64,000 nt of DNA from Ehretia macrophylla (Eukaryota; Streptophyta; Magnoliopsida; Boraginales; Ehretiaceae): NCBI GenBank assembly GCA_037974665.1, contig CM075780.1, positions 2,700,501-2,764,500 of the forward strand, read 5' to 3'. A program made the translations under genes and the position numbers. Below, piece by piece: positions 10,337 to 23,769 of the stretch; position 1 is the first letter of the stretch; each line of letters begins with the position of its first letter. A model generated the notes under the pieces. The model was given only the letters and a program-made list of their open reading frames with translations, searched no databases and was not told the DNA's origin.

Positions 10337-10894
10337 CCTTTTCAATTTTTTTTGCTCCGGTTAGGGTTGCCAAGATACTTTACGCACCACATTTCTATTA
10401 TCGAATCCCACGGAACCTTGGGCAAGACAACTTCTCTTCACGTGGAGGCTGGGCCCGCAAACAGAGGGCGTAGGGGTTGTGACCAGGTCTCCATCGCTCC
10501 GGTGCCCATAACTTTTGATCCGTAAGGAGTTACGCGGTGCACAGCATACCGTTGGAAAGCTCTCCGAGAGCTCTACTATGGGGGCAGCTAGCTAGCTCGC
10601 CGTGCCCTTTTCGGAGCTCAAAATTGAACGTTTTCATCAGTTTCGGGCCACTTTTCTTTTTTTGCTCTATTTTTCCGTCCCGGATCGTACGTCGTGAGCT
10701 GTTAAAAGGACGACAACCCAACTCGCGGCACATTAGAGGACCCTACAATGCGTCGATATCACGTCTTGCGAGGATACTGCGTTGTTGAAGCGGATGGGTT
10801 GTCGTTAGGCCCATTGGGCCTTTTGAATGGGCCATATCTCTAGGCTGGGATTGTGAACCGTTAACACATAAAGGAATTGTGCCCTCAACATGAC

Positions 10895-11012
10895 GGGTGC
10901 GATCATACCAGCACTAATGCAACGGATCCCATCAGAACTCCGAAGTTAAGCGTGCTTGGGCGAGAGTAGTACTAGGATGGGTGACCCCTGGGAAGTCCTC
11001 GTGTTGCACCCC
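10895..11012 (+). rRNA. 5S rRNA: 5S rRNA, copy 17 (118 nt, double terminator)
   Basis: C28A and a one-base loss in the nt 91-95 C-run. Extra terminator T4 at 11014-11017 and T5 at 11026-11030. Confidence 0.94.
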
Positions 11013-11582
11013 CTTTTGCACGCCCTTTTTCAATTTTTTTTGCTCCGGTTAGGGTTGCCAAGATACTTTACCCACCACATTTCTATTATCGAATCCCACG
11101 GCACCTTGGGCAAGACAACTTCTCTTCACGTGGAGGCTGGGCCCGCAAACCGAGGGCGTAGAGCTTGTGACCAGGTCTCCGTCGCTCCGGTGCCCATAAC
11201 TTTTGATCCGTAAGGAGTTATGAGGCGCACAGCATACCGTTGGAAAGCTCTCTGAGAGCTCTACGACAGGTGCAGCTAGCTAGCTTGCTATGCCCTTTTC
11301 GGAGCTCAAAATCGAACATTTTCATCAGTTTCGGGCCACTTTTGTTCTTTTGCTCTGTTTTTCCATCCTGGATCGTACGTCGTGAGCTGTTAAAAGGACG
11401 ACAACCTTACTCGCGGCACATTAGAGGACTTTACAATGCGTCGATATCACGTCTTGCGAGGATACTGCGTTGTTGAAGCGGATGTGTTGTCGTTAAGCCC
11501 ATTGGACCTTTTGAATGGGCCATATCTCTAGGCTGGGACTGTGAACCGTTTACACATAAAGGAATTGTGCCCTCAACATGGC

Positions 11583-11701
11583 GGGTGCGATCATACCAGT
11601 ACTAATGCACCGGATCCCATAAGAACTCCGAAGTTAAGCGTGGTTGGGCGAGAGTAGTACTAGGATGGGTGACCCCTTGGGAAGTCCTCGTGTTGCACCC
11701 C
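11583..11701 (+). rRNA. 5S rRNA: 5S rRNA, copy 18
   Basis: C18T, C39A, C61G (end of the A-box region) and C95T. Type-B upstream flank. Confidence 0.94.
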
Positions 11702-12258
11702 CTTTTCAATTTTTTTTGCTCCGGTTAGGGTTGCCAAGATACTTTACCCACCACATTTCTATTATCGAATCCCACGGCACCTTGGGCAAGACAACTTCTC
11801 TTCACGTGGAGGCTGGGCCCGCAAACCGAGGGCGTAGAGCTTGTGACCAGGTCTCCGTCGCTCCGGTGCCCATCACTTTTGATCCGTAAGGAGTTACGAG
11901 GCGCACAGCATACCGTTGGAAAGATCTCTGAGAGCTCTACAACGGGGGTAGCTAGCTAGCTTGCTGTGCCCTTTTCGGAGCTCAAAATCGAACGTTTTCA
12001 TCAGTTTCGGGGCACTTTTCTTCTTTTGCTCTGTTTTTCCATCCCGGATCGTACGTCGTGAGCTGTTAAAAGGACGACAACCTTACTCGCGGCACATTAG
12101 AGGACTTTACAATGCGTCGATATCACGTCTTGCGAGGATACTGCGTTGTTGAAGCGGATGTGTTGTCGTTAAGCCCATTGGACCTTTTGAATGGGCCATA
12201 TCTCTAGGTTGGGACTGTGAACCGTTAACACATAAAGGAATTGTGCCCTCAACATGAC

Positions 12259-12377
12259 GGGTGCAATCATACCAGCACTAATGCAACAGATCCCATTAGA
12301 ACTCCGAAGTTAAGCGTGCTTGGGCGAGAGTAGTACTAGGATGGGTGACCCCCTGGGAAGTCCTCGTGTTGCACCCC
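12259..12377 (+). rRNA. 5S rRNA: 5S rRNA, copy 19
   Basis: G7A, C28A, G30A and C39T. The upstream flank is recombinant: GATGTG and TTGGACC with CGTTAACAC. Confidence 0.95.
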
Positions 12378-12935
12378 CTTTTTCAATTTTTTTTGCTCTG
12401 GTTAGCGTTGCCAAGATACTTTACCCACCACATTTCTATTATCGAATCCCACGGCACCTTGGGCAAGACAACTTCTCTTCACGTGGAGGCTGGGCCCGCA
12501 AACCGAGGGCATAGGGCTTGTGACCAGGTCTCCGTCGCTCCGGTGCCCATAACTTTTGATCCGTAAGGAGTTACGAGGCGCACAGCATACCGTTGGAAAG
12601 CTCTCTGAGAGCTCTACGACTGGTGCAGCTAGCTAGCTTGCTATGCCCTTTTCGGAGCTCAAAATCGAACATTTTCATCAGTTTCGGGCCACTTTTCTTC
12701 ATTTGCTCTGTTTTTTCGTCCCGGATCGTACGTCGTGAGCTGTTAAAAGGACGACAACCTTACTCGCGGCACATTAGAGGACCCTACAATGCGTCGATAT
12801 CACGTCTTGCGAGGATGCTACGTTGTTGAAGCGGATGGGTTGTCGTTAAGCACATTGGGCCTTTTGAATGGGCCATATCTCTAGGCTGGGACTGTGAACC
12901 GTTAACACATAAAGGAATTGTGCCCTCAACATGAC

Positions 12936-13054
12936 GGGTGCGATCATACCAGCACTAATGCACCGGATCCCATCAGAACTCCGAAGTTAAGCGTGCTTGG
13001 GCGAGAGTAGTACTAGGATGGGTGACCCCTTTGGAAGTCCTCGTGTTGCACCCC
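12936..13054 (+). rRNA. 5S rRNA: 5S rRNA, copy 20
   Basis: C95T and G97T. Confidence 0.96.
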
Positions 13055-13612
13055 CCTTTTCAATTTTTTTTGCTCCGGTTAGGGTTGCCAAGATACTTTA
13101 CCCACCATATTTCTATTATCGAATCCCACGGCACCTTGGGCAAGACAACTTCTCTTCACGTGGAGGCTGGGCCCGCAAACCGAGGGCGTAGGGCTTGTGA
13201 CCAGGTCTCCGTCGCTCCGATGCCCATAACTTTTGATCCGTAAGGAATTACGAGGCGCACAGCATACCGTTGGAAAGCTCTCTGAGAGATCTACGACTGG
13301 GGCAGCTAGCTAGCTCGCTTTGTTCTTTTCGGAGCTCAAAATCGAACATTTTCATCAGTTTCGGGCCACTTTTGTTCTTTTGCTCTGTTTTTCCGTCCCG
13401 GATCGTACGTCGTGAGCTGTTAAAAGGAAGACAACCTTACTCGCAGCACATTAGAGGACCCTACTATGCGTCGATATCACGTCTTGCGAGGATGCTGCGT
13501 TGTTGAAGCGGATGTGTTGTCGTTAAGCCCATTGGACCTTTTGAATGGGCCATATCTCTAGGCTGGGACTGTGAACCGTTTACACATAAAGGAATTGTGC
13601 CCTCAACATGAC

Positions 13613-13731
13613 GGGTGCGATCATACTAGCACTAATGCACCGGATCCCATCAGAACTCCGAAGTTAAGCGTGCTTGGGCGAGAGTAGTACTAGGATGGGT
13701 GACCCCCTTGGAAGTCCTCGTGTTGCACCCC
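13613..13731 (+). rRNA. 5S rRNA: 5S rRNA, copy 21
   Basis: C15T and G97T. Type-B upstream flank; partner of copy 14. Confidence 0.96.
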
Positions 13732-14289
13732 ACTTTTCAATTTTTTTTGCTCCGGTTAGGGTTGCCAAGATACTTTACCCACCACATTTCTATTATCGAA
13801 TCCCACGGCACCTTGGGCAAGACAACTTCTCTTAACGTGGAGGCTGGGCCCGCAAACCGAGGGCGTAGAGCTTGTGACCAGGTCTCCGTCGCTCCGGTGC
13901 CCATAACTTTTGATCCGTAAGGAGTTACGAGGCGCACAGCATACCGTTGGAAAGCTCTCTGAGAGCTCTACGACTGGTGCAGTTAGCTAGCTCGCTGTGC
14001 CCTTTTCGGAGGTCAATATCGAACATTTTCATCAGTTTCGGGCCACTTTTGTTCTTTTGCTCTGTTTTTCCATCCCGGATCGTACGTCGTGAGCTGTTAA
14101 AAGGACGACAACCTTACTCACGGAACATTAGAGGACTTTACAATGCGTCGATATCACGTCTTGCGAGGATACTGCGTTGTTGAAGCGGATGTGTTGTCGT
14201 TAAGCCCATTGGACCTTTTGAATGGGCCATATCTCTAGGTTGGGACTGTGAACCGTTTACACATAAAGGAATTGTGCCCTCAACATGAC

Positions 14290-14408
14290 GGGTGCGATCA
14301 AAGCAGCACTAATGCACCGGATCCCATCAGAACTCCGAAGTTAAGCGTGCTTGGGCGAGAGTAGTACTAGGATGGGTGACCCCCTGGGAAGTCCTCGTGT
14401 TGCACCCC
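14290..14408 (+). rRNA. 5S rRNA: 5S rRNA, copy 22
   Basis: T12A and C14G. Type-B upstream flank; partner of copy 15. Confidence 0.96.
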
Positions 14409-14966
14409 CCTTTTCAATTTTTTTTGCTCCGGTTAGGGTTGCCAAGATACTTTACCCACCACATTTCTGTTATCGAATCCCACGGCACCTTGGGCAAGAC
14501 AACTTCTCTTCACGTGGAGGCTGGGCCCGCAAACCGAGGGCGTAGAGCTTGTGACCAGGTCTCCGTCGCTCCGGTGCCCATCTCTTTTGATCCGTAAGGA
14601 GTTACGAGGCGCACAGCATACCGTTGGAAAGCTCTCTGAGAGCTCTACGACGGGGGTAGCTAGCTAACTTGCTGTGCCCTTTTCGGAGCTCAAAATCGAA
14701 CGTTTTCATCAGTTTCGGGGCACTTTTCTTCTTTTGCTCTGTTTTTCCATCCCGGATCTTACGTCGTGAGCTGTTAAAAGGACGACAACCTTACTCGCGG
14801 CACATTAGAGGACGCTACAATGCGTCGATATCACGTCTTGCGAGGATGCTGCGTTGTTGATACGGATGGGTTGTCGTTAAGCCCATTGGGCCTTTTGAAT
14901 GGGCCATATCTCTAGGCTGGGACTGTGAACCGTTAACACATAAAGGAATTGTGCCTTCAACATGAC

Positions 14967-15085
14967 GGGTGCGATCAAAGCAGCACTAATGCACCGGATC
15001 CCATCAGAACTCCGAAGTTAAGCGTGCTTGGGCGAGAGTAGTACTAGGATGGGTGACCCCCTGGAAAGTCCTCGTGTTGCACCCC
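14967..15085 (+). rRNA. 5S rRNA: 5S rRNA, copy 23
   Basis: T12A, C14G and G99A; partner of copy 16 without its C-box change. Confidence 0.96.
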
Positions 15086-15643
15086 CCTTTTCAATTTTTT
15101 TTGCTCCGGTTATGGTTGCCAAGATACTTTATGCACCACATTTCTATTATCGAATCCCACGGCACCTTGGGCAAGACAACTTCTCTTCACGTGGAGGCTG
15201 GGCCCGCAAACAGAGGGCGTAGGGGTTGTGACCAGGTCTCCGTCGCTCCGGTGCCCATAACTTTTGATCCGTAAGGAGTTACGCGGTGCACAGCATACCG
15301 TTGGAAAGCTCTCCGAGAGCTCTACTACGGGGGCAGCTAGCTAGCTCGCCGTGCCCTTTTCGGAGCTCAAAATTGAACGTTTTCATCAGTTTCGGGCCAC
15401 TTTTCTTTTTTTGCTCTGTTTTTCCGTCCCGGATCGTACGTCGTGAGCTGTTAAAAGGACGACAACCTTACTCGCGGCACATTAGAGGACCCTACAATGC
15501 GTCGATATCACGTCTTGCGAGGATGCTGCGTTGTTGAAGCGGATGGGTTGTCGTTAATCCCATTGGGCCTTTTGAATGGGCCATATCTCTAGGCTGGGAC
15601 TGTGAACCGTTAACACATAAAGGAATTGTGCCCTCAACATGAC

Positions 15644-15762
15644 GGGTGCGATCATACCAGCACTAATGCACCGGATCCCATCAGAACTCTGAAGTTAAGC
15701 GTGCTTGGGCGAGAGTAGTACTAGGATGGGTGACCCCTTGGGAAGTCCTCGTGTTGCACCCC
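15644..15762 (+). rRNA. 5S rRNA: 5S rRNA, copy 24
   Basis: C47T (CpG site) and C95T. Confidence 0.96.
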
Positions 15763-16320
15763 GCTTTTCAATTTTTTTTGCTCCGGTTAGGGTTGCCAAG
15801 ATACTTTACCCACCACATTTCTATTATCGAATCCCACGGCACCTTGGGCAAGACAACTTCTCTTCACGTGGAGGCTGGGCCTGCAAACCGAGGGCGTAGG
15901 GCTTATGACCAGGTCTCCGTCGCTCCGGTGCCCATAACTTTTGATCCGTAAGGAATTACGAGGCGCACAGCATACCGTTGGAAAGCTCTCTGAGAGCTCT
16001 ACGACTGGGGCAGCTAGCTAGCTTGCTCTGCCCTTTTCGGAGCTCAAAATCGAACGTTTTCAACAGTTTCGGGCCACTTTTGTTCTTTTGCTCTGTTTTT
16101 CCGTCCCGGACCGTACGTCGTGAGCTGTTAAAAGGACGACAACCTTACTCGCAGCACATTAGAGGACCTTACAATGCGTCGATATCACGTCTTGCGAGGA
16201 TGCTGCGTTGTTGAAGCGGATGGGTTGTCGTTAAGCCCATTGGGCCTTTTGAATGGGCCTTATCTCTAGGCTGGGACTGTGAACCGTTAACACATAAAGG
16301 AATTTTGCCCTCAACATGAC

Positions 16321-16439
16321 GGGTGCGATCATACCAGCACTAATGCACCGGATCCCATTAGTACTCCGAAGTTAAGCGTGCTTGGGCGAGAGTAGTACTA
16401 GGATGGGTGACCCCTTGGGAAGTCCTCGTGTTGCACCCC
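16321..16439 (+). rRNA. 5S rRNA: 5S rRNA, copy 25
   Basis: C39T, A42T and C95T. Confidence 0.96.
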
Positions 16440-16997
16440 CCTTTTCAATTTTTTTTGCTCCGTTTAGGGTTGCCAAGATACTTTACCCACCACATTTCTA
16501 TTATCGAATCCCACGGCACCTTGGGCAAGACAACTTCTCTTCACGTGGAGGCTGGGCAAGCAAACCAAGGGCGTAGGGCTTGTGACCAGGTCTCCGTCGC
16601 TCCGGTGCCCATAACTTTTGATCCGTAAGGAGTTACGAGGCGCACAGCATACCGTTGGAAAGCTCTCTGAGAGCTCTACGACGGTTGCAGCTAGCTAGCT
16701 CACTTTGCCCTTTTCGGAGCTCAAAATCGAACGTTTTCATCAGTTTCGGGCCACTTTTCTTCTTTTGCTCTGTTTTTCCGTCCCGGATCGTACGTCGTGA
16801 GCTGTTAAAAGGACGACAACCTTACTCGCGGCACATTAGAGGACCCTACAATGCGTCGATATCACGTCTTGCGAGGATGCTGCGTTGTTGAAGCGGATGG
16901 GTTGTCGTTAAGCCCATTGGGCCTTTTGAATGGGCCATATCTCTAGGCTGGGACTGTGAACCGTTAACACATAAAGGAATTGTGCCCTCAACATGAC

Positions 16998-17116
16998 GGG
17001 TGCGATCATACCGGCACTAATGCACCGGATCCCTTTAGAACTCCGAAGTTAAGCGTGCTTGGGCGAGAGTAGTACTAGGATGGGTGACCCCTTGGGAAGT
17101 CCTCGTGTTGCACCCC
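16998..17116 (+). rRNA. 5S rRNA: 5S rRNA, copy 26
   Basis: A16G, A37T, C39T and C95T. The first T-run after the gene is TTCT; the next is nine T at 17126-17134. Confidence 0.95.
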
Positions 17117-17675
17117 CCTTCTCAATTTTTTTTTGCTCCGTTTAGGGTTGCCAAAATACTTTACCCACCACATTTCTATTATCGAATCCCACGGCACCTT
17201 GGGCAAGACAACTTCTCTTCACGTGGAGGCTGGGCCCGCAAACCAAGGCCGTAGGGCTTGTGACCAGGTCTCCGTCGCTCCGGTGCCCATAACTTTTGAT
17301 CCGTAACGAGGTACGAGGCGCACATCATACCGTTGGAAAGCTTTCTGAGAGCTCTACGACGGGTGCAGCTAGCTAGCTGGCTTTGCCCTTTTCGGAGCTC
17401 AAAATCGAACGTTTTCATGAGTTTCGGGCCACTTTTCTTCTTTAGCTCTTTTTTTCCATCCTGGATCGTACGTCGTGAGCTGTTAAAAGGACGACAACCT
17501 TACTCGCGGCACATTAGAGGACCCTACAATGCGTCGATATCACGTCTTGCGAGGATGCTGCGTTGTTGAAGCGGATGTGTTGTCGTTAATCCCATTGGAC
17601 CTTTTGAATGGGCCATATCTCTAGGCTGGGACTATGAACCGTTTACACATAAAGGAATTGTGCCCTCAACATGAC

Positions 17676-17794
17676 GGGTGCGATCATACCAGTACTAATG
17701 CACTGGATCCCATCAGAACTCCGAAGTTAAGCGTGCTTGGGCGAGAGTAGTACTAGGATGGGTGACCCCCTGGGAAGTCGTCGTGTTGCACCCC
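17676..17794 (+). rRNA. 5S rRNA: 5S rRNA, copy 27
   Basis: C18T, C29T (CpG) and C105G. Type-B upstream flank. First terminator tract is TTTCT. Confidence 0.95.
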
Positions 17795-18352
17795 CTTTCT
17801 CAATTTTTTTTGCTCCGGTTAGGGTTGCCAAGATACTTTACCCACCACATTTCTATTATCGAATCACACGATACCTTGGGCAAGACGACTTCTCTTCACG
17901 TGGAGGCTGGGCCCGCAAACCGAGGGCGTAGAGCTTGTGACCAGGTCTCCGTCGCTCCGGTGGCCATAACTTTTGATCCGTAAGGAGTTACGAGGCGCAC
18001 AGCATACCGTTGGAAAGCTCTCTGAGAGCTCTACGACGGGGGCAGCTAGCTAGCTCGCGATGCCCTTTTCGGAGCTCAAAATCGAACGTTTTCATCAGTT
18101 TCGGGCCACTTTTCTTCTTTTGCTCTGTTTTTCTGTCCCGGATCGTACGTCGTGAGCTGTTAAAAGGACGACAACCTTACTCGCGGCACATTAGAGGACC
18201 CTACAATGCGTCGATATCACGTCTTGCGAGGATGCTACGTTGTTGAAGCGGATGTGTTGTCGTTAATCCCATTGGACCTTTTGAATGGGCCATATCTCTA
18301 GGCTGGGACTATGAACCGTTTACACATAAAGGAATTGTGCCCTCAACATGAC

Positions 18353-18471
18353 GGGTGCGATCATACCCGTACTAATGCACTGTATCCCATCAGAACTCCG
18401 AAGTTAAGCGTGCTTGGGCGAGAGTAGTACTAGGATGGGTGACCCCTTGGGAAGTCCTCGTGTTGCACCCC
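18353..18471 (+). rRNA. 5S rRNA: 5S rRNA, copy 28
   Basis: A16C, C18T, C29T, G31T and C95T. Type-B flank. First T-run is TTCT. Shares the nt 16-31 haplotype with copy 31. Confidence 0.94.
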
Positions 18472-19029
18472 CCTTCTCAATTTTTTTTGCTCCGGTTAGG
18501 GTTGCCAAGATACTTTACCCACCACATTTCTATTATCGAATCACACGATACCTTGGGTAAGACGACTTCTCTTCACGTGGAGGCTGGGCCCGCAAACCGA
18601 GGGCGTAGAGCTTGTGACCAGGTCTCCGTCGCTCCGGTGCCCATAACTTTTGATCCGTAAGGAGTTACGAGGCGCACAGCATACCGTTGGAAATCTCTCT
18701 GAGAGCTCTACGACGGGGGTAGCTAGCTAGCTCGCTGTGCCCTTTTCGGAGCTCAAAATCGAACGTTTTCATCAGTTTCGGGCCACTTTTGTTCTTTTGC
18801 TCTATTTTTCCGTCCCGGATCGTACGTCGTGAGCTGTTAATAGGAAGACAACCTTACTCGCGGCACATTAGAGGACCCTACAATGCGTCGATATCACGTC
18901 TTGCGAAGATGCTGCGTTGTTGAAGCGGATGTGTTGTCGTTAAGCCCATTGGACCTTTTGAATGGGCCATATCTCTAGGCTGGGACTGTGAACCGTTTAC
19001 ACATAAAGGAATTGTGCCCTCAACATGAC

Positions 19030-19148
19030 GGGTGCGATCATACCAGCACTAATGCACCGGATCCCATCAGAAATCCGAAGTTAAGCGTGCTTGGGCGAGA
19101 GTAGTACTAGGATGGGTGACCCCCTGGGAAGTCCTCGTGTTGCACCCC
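19030..19148 (+). rRNA. 5S rRNA: 5S rRNA, copy 29
   Basis: C44A only. Type-B flank; partner of copy 32. Confidence 0.96.
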
Positions 19149-19706
19149 CCTTTTCAATTTTTTTTGCTCCAGTTAGGGTTGCCAATATACTTTACCCACC
19201 ACATTTCTATTATCGAATCCCACGGCACCTTGGGCAAGACAACTTCTCTTCACGTGGAGGCTGGGCCCGCAAACCGAGGGCGTAGAGCTTGTGACCAGGT
19301 ATCCGTCGCTCCGGTGCCCATAACTTTTGATCCGTAAGGAGTTACGAGGCGCACAGCATACCGTTGGAAATCTCTCTGAGAGCTCTACGACGGGGGCAGC
19401 TAGCTAGCTCGCTGTGCCCTTTTCGGAGCTCAAAATCGAACGTTTTCATCAGTTTCGGGCCACTTTTGTTCTTTTGCTCTAATTTTCCGTCCCGGATCGT
19501 ACGTCGTGAGCTGTTAAAAGGACGACAACCTTACTCGCAGCACATTAGAGGACCCTACAATGCGTCGATATCACGTCTTGCGAGGATGCTGCGTTGTTGA
19601 AGCGGATGGGTTGTCGTTAAGCCCATTGGGCCTTTTGAATGGGCCATATCTCTAGGCTGGGACTGTGAACCGTTAACACATAAAGGAATTTTGCCCTCAA
19701 CATGAC

Positions 19707-19825
19707 GGGTGCGATCATACCAGCACTAATGCACCGGATCCCATTAGAACTCCGAAGTTAAGCGTGCTTGGGCGAGAGTAGTACTAGGATGGGTGACCCC
19801 TTGGGAAGTCCTCGTGTTGCACCCC
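19707..19825 (+). rRNA. 5S rRNA: 5S rRNA, copy 30
   Basis: C39T and C95T. First T-run is TTCT, then nine T. Spacer shares CCAAAATAC and CCAAGGCCG with unit 26. Confidence 0.96.
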
Positions 19826-20384
19826 CCTTCTCAATTTTTTTTTGCTCCGTTTTGGGTTGCCAAAATACTTTACCCACCACATATCTATTATCGAATCCCA
19901 CGGCACCTTGGGCAAGACAACTTCTCTTCACGTGGAGGCTGGGCCCGCAAACCAAGGCCGTAGGGCTTGTGACCAGGTCTCCGTCGCTCCGGTGCCCATA
20001 ACTTTTGATCCGTAAGGAGTTACGAGGCGCACAGCATACCATTGTAAAGCTTTCTGAGAGCTCTACGACGGGTGCAGCTAGCTAGCTCGCTTTGCCCTTT
20101 TCGGAGCTCAAAATCGAACGTTTTCATCAGTTTCGGGCCACTTTTCTTCTTTTGCTCTGTTTTTCTGTCCCGGATCGTACGTCGTGAGCTGTTAAAAGGA
20201 CGACAACCTTACTCGCGGCACATTAGAGGACCCTACAATGCGTCGATATCACGTCTTGCGAGGATGCTACATTGTTGAAGCGGATGTGTTGTCGTTAATC
20301 CCATTGGACCTTTTGAATGGGCCATATCTCTAGGCTGGGACTATGAACCGTTTACACATAAAGGAATTGTGCCCTCAACATGAC

Positions 20385-20503
20385 GGGTGCGATCATACCC
20401 GTACTAATGCACTGTATCCCATCAGAACTCCGAAGTTAAGCGTGCTTGGGCGAGAGTAGTACTAGGATGGGTGACCCCCTGGGAAGTCCTCGTGTTGCAC
20501 CCC
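20385..20503 (+). rRNA. 5S rRNA: 5S rRNA, copy 31
   Basis: A16C, C18T, C29T and G31T; partner of copy 28. Type-B flank; first T-run TTCT. Confidence 0.95.
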
Positions 20504-21061
20504 CCTTCTCAATTTTTTTTGCTCCGGTTAGGGTTGCCAAGATACTTTACCCACCACATTTCTATTATCGAATCACACGATACCTTGGGTAAGACGACTT
20601 CTCTTCACGTGGAGGCTGGGCCCGCAAACCGAGGGCGTAGAGCTTCTGACCAGGTCTCCGTCGCTCCTGTGCCCATAACTTTTGATCCGTAAGGAGTCAC
20701 GAGGCGCACAGCATACCGTAGGAAAGCTCTCTGAGAGCTCTACGACGGGGGCAGCTAGCTAGCTCGCTTTGCCCTTTTTGGAGCTCAAAATCGAACGTTT
20801 TAATCTGTTTCGGGCCACTTTTGTTCTTTTGCTCTGTTTTTCCGTCCCGGATCGTACGTCATGAGCTGTTAAAAGGAAGACAACCTTACTCGCGGCACAT
20901 TAGAGGACCCTACAATGCGTCGATATCACGTCTTGCGAAGATGCTGCGTTGTTGAAGCGGATGTGTTGTCGTTAAGCCCATTGGACCTTTTGAATGGGCC
21001 ATATCTCTAGGCTGGGACTGTTAACCGTTTACACATAAAGGAATTGTGCCCTCAACATGAC

Positions 21062-21180
21062 GGGTGCGATCATACCAGCACTAATGCACCGGATCCCATC
21101 AGAAATCCGAAGTTAAGCGTGCTTGGGCGAGAGTAGTACTAGGATGGGTGACCCCCTGGGAAGTCCTCGTGTTGCACCCC
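21062..21180 (+). rRNA. 5S rRNA: 5S rRNA, copy 32
   Basis: C44A only. Type-B flank. Confidence 0.96.
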
Positions 21181-21738
21181 CCTTTTCAATTTTTTTTGCT
21201 CCAGTTAGGGTTGCCAAGATACTTTACCCACCACATTTCTATTATCGAATCCCACGGCACCTTGGGCAAGACAACTTCTCTTCACGTGGAGGCTGGGCCC
21301 GCAAACCGAGGGCGTAGAGCTTGTGACCAGGTATCCGTCGCTCCGGTGCCCATAACTTTTGATCCGTAAGGAGTTACGAGGCGCACAGCATACCGTTGGA
21401 AATCTCTCCGAGAGCTCTACGACGGTGGCAGCTAGCTAGCTCGTTGTGCCCTTTTCGGAGCTCAAAATCGAACGTTTTCATCAGTTTCGGGCCACTTTTG
21501 TTCTTTTGCTCTGTTTTTCCGTCCCGGATCGTACGTCGTGAGCTGTTAAAAGGACGACAACCTTACTCGCGGCACATTAGAGGACCCTACAATGCGTCAA
21601 TATCACGTCTTGCGAGGATGCTGCGTTGTTGAAGCGGATGGGTTGACGTTAAGCCCATTGGGCCTTTTGAATGGGCCATATCTCTAGGCTAGGACTGTGA
21701 ACCGTTAACACATAATGGAATTGTGCCCTCAACATGAC

Positions 21739-21857
21739 GGGTGCGATCATACCAGCACTAATGCACCGGATCCCATCAGAACTCCGAAGTTAAGCGTGCT
21801 TGGGCGAGAGTAGTACTAGGATGGGTGACCCCCTGGGAAGTCCTCGTGTTGCACCCC
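21739..21857 (+). rRNA. 5S rRNA: 5S rRNA, copy 33 (majority sequence)
   Basis: Matches the majority sequence at every position. The upstream box is CATAATGG rather than CATAAAGG, and the first T-run is TTCT. Confidence 0.98.
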
Positions 21858-22415
21858 CCTTCTCAATTTTTTTTGCTCCGGTTAGGGTTGCCAAGATACT
21901 TTACCCACCACATTTCTATTATGGAATCACACGGCACCTTGGGCAAGACGACTTCTCTTCACGTGGAGGCTGGGCCCACAAACCGAGGGCGTAGAGCTTG
22001 TGACCAGGTCTCCGTCGCTCCGGTGCCCATAACTTTTGATCCGTAAGGAGTTACGAGGCGCACAGCATACCGTTGGAAAGCTCTCTGAGAGCTCTACGAC
22101 GGGTGTAGCTAGCTAGCTCGCTGTACCCTTTTCGGAGCTCAAAATCGAACGTTTTAATCAGTTTCGGGCCACTTTTGTTCTTTTGCTCTGTTTTTCCGTC
22201 CCGAATCGTACATCGTGAGCTGTTAAAAGGACGACAACCTTACTCGCGGCACATTAGAGGACCCTACAAGGCGTCGATATCACGTCTTGCGAAGATGCTG
22301 CGTTGTTGAAGCGGATGTGTTGTCGTTAAGCCCATTGGACCTTTTGAATGGGCCATATCTCTAGGCTGGGACTGTGAACCGTTTACACATAAAGGAATTG
22401 TGCCCTCAACATGAC

Positions 22416-22534
22416 GGGTGCGATCATACAAGCACTAATGCACCAGATCCCATAAGAAATCCGAAGTTAAGCGTGCTTGGGCGAGAGTAGTACTAGGATG
22501 GGTGACCCCCTGGGAAGTCCTCGTGTTGCACCCC
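22416..22534 (+). rRNA. 5S rRNA: 5S rRNA, copy 34
   Basis: C15A, G30A, C39A and C44A. Type-B flank. Confidence 0.95.
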
Positions 22535-23092
22535 CCTTTTCAATTTTTTTTGCTCCAGTTAGGGTTGCCAAGATACTTTACCCACCACATTTCTATTATC
22601 GAATCCCACGGCTCCTTGGGCAAGACAACTTCTCTTCACATGGAGGCTGGGCCCGCAAACCGAGGACGTAGAGCTTGTGACCAGGTCTCCGTCGCTCCGG
22701 TGCCCATAACTTTTGATCCGTAAGGAGTAACGAGGCGCACAGCATACCGTTGGAAAGCTCTCTGAGAACTCTACGACGGGGGCAGCTAGCTAGCTCGCTA
22801 TGCCCTTTTCGGTGCTCAAAATCGAACGTTTTAATCTGTTTCGGGCCAATTTTGTTCTTTTGCTCGGTTTTTCCGTCTCGGATCGTACGTCGTGAGCTGT
22901 TAAAAGGACGACAACCTTACTCGCGGCACATTAGAGGACCCTACAATGCGTCGATATCACGTCTTGCGAGGATGCTGCGTTGTTGAAGCGGATGGGTTGT
23001 CGTTAAGCCCATTGGGCCTTTTGAATGGGCCATATCTCTAGGCTGCGACTGTGAACCATTAACACATAAAGGAATTGTGCCCTCAACATGAC

Positions 23093-23211
23093 GGGTGCGA
23101 TCATACCAGTACTAATGCACCGGATCCCATCAGAACTCCGAAGTTAAGCGTGCTTGGGCGAGAGTAGTACTAGGATGGGTGACCCCCTGGGAAGTCCTCG
23201 TGTTGCACCCC
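23093..23211 (+). rRNA. 5S rRNA: 5S rRNA, copy 35
   Basis: C18T only. Confidence 0.97.
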
Positions 23212-23769
23212 CCTTTTCAATTTTTTTTGCTCCGGTTAGGGTTGCCAAGATACTTTACCCACCACATTTCTATTATCGAATCCCACGGCACCTTGGGCAA
23301 GAAAACTTCTCTTCACGTGGAGGCTGGGCCCGCAAACCGAGGGCTTAGAGCTTGTGACCAGGTCTCCGTCGCTCCGGTGCTCATAACTTTTGATCCGTAA
23401 GGAGTTACGAGGCGCACAGCATACCGTTGGAAAGCTCTTTGAGAACTCTACGGCGGGGGCAGCTAGCTAGCTCGCTATGCCCTTTTCAGAGGTCAAAATC
23501 GAACGTTTTCATCAGATTCGGGCCACTTTTGTTCTTTTGCTCTGTTTTTCCGTTCCGGATCGTACGTCGTGAGCTGTTAAAAGGACGACAACCTTACTCG
23601 CGGCACATTAGATGACCCTACAATGCGTCGATATCACGTCTTGCGAGGATGCTGCGTTGTTGTAGCGGATGGGTTGTCGTTAAGCCCATTGGGCCTTTTG
23701 AATGGGCCATATCTCTAGGCTGGGACTGAGAACTGTTAACACATAAAGGAATTGTGCCCTCAACATGAC

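Larger units (their letters stand above)
8187..10690 (+). repeat. Higher-order block shared with 12936-15439 (offset 4749 bp)
   Basis: Units 13-16 correspond to units 20-23, seven units downstream. Shared private variants include G97T in copies 14 and 21, GGAGGTCAA replacing GGAGCTCAA, CACGGAACATT, the paired T12A/C14G changes in copies 15/22 and 16/23, and a CTTTTCTTTTTTTGC tract. Scattered differences show it is older than the 3394-bp duplication. Edges are approximate. Confidence 0.75.
12936..15439 (+). repeat. Higher-order block, second copy (units 20-23)
   Basis: This is the partner of 8187-10690 at an offset of 4749 bp, with the same order of private gene and spacer variants. Edges are approximate. 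Confidence 0.75.
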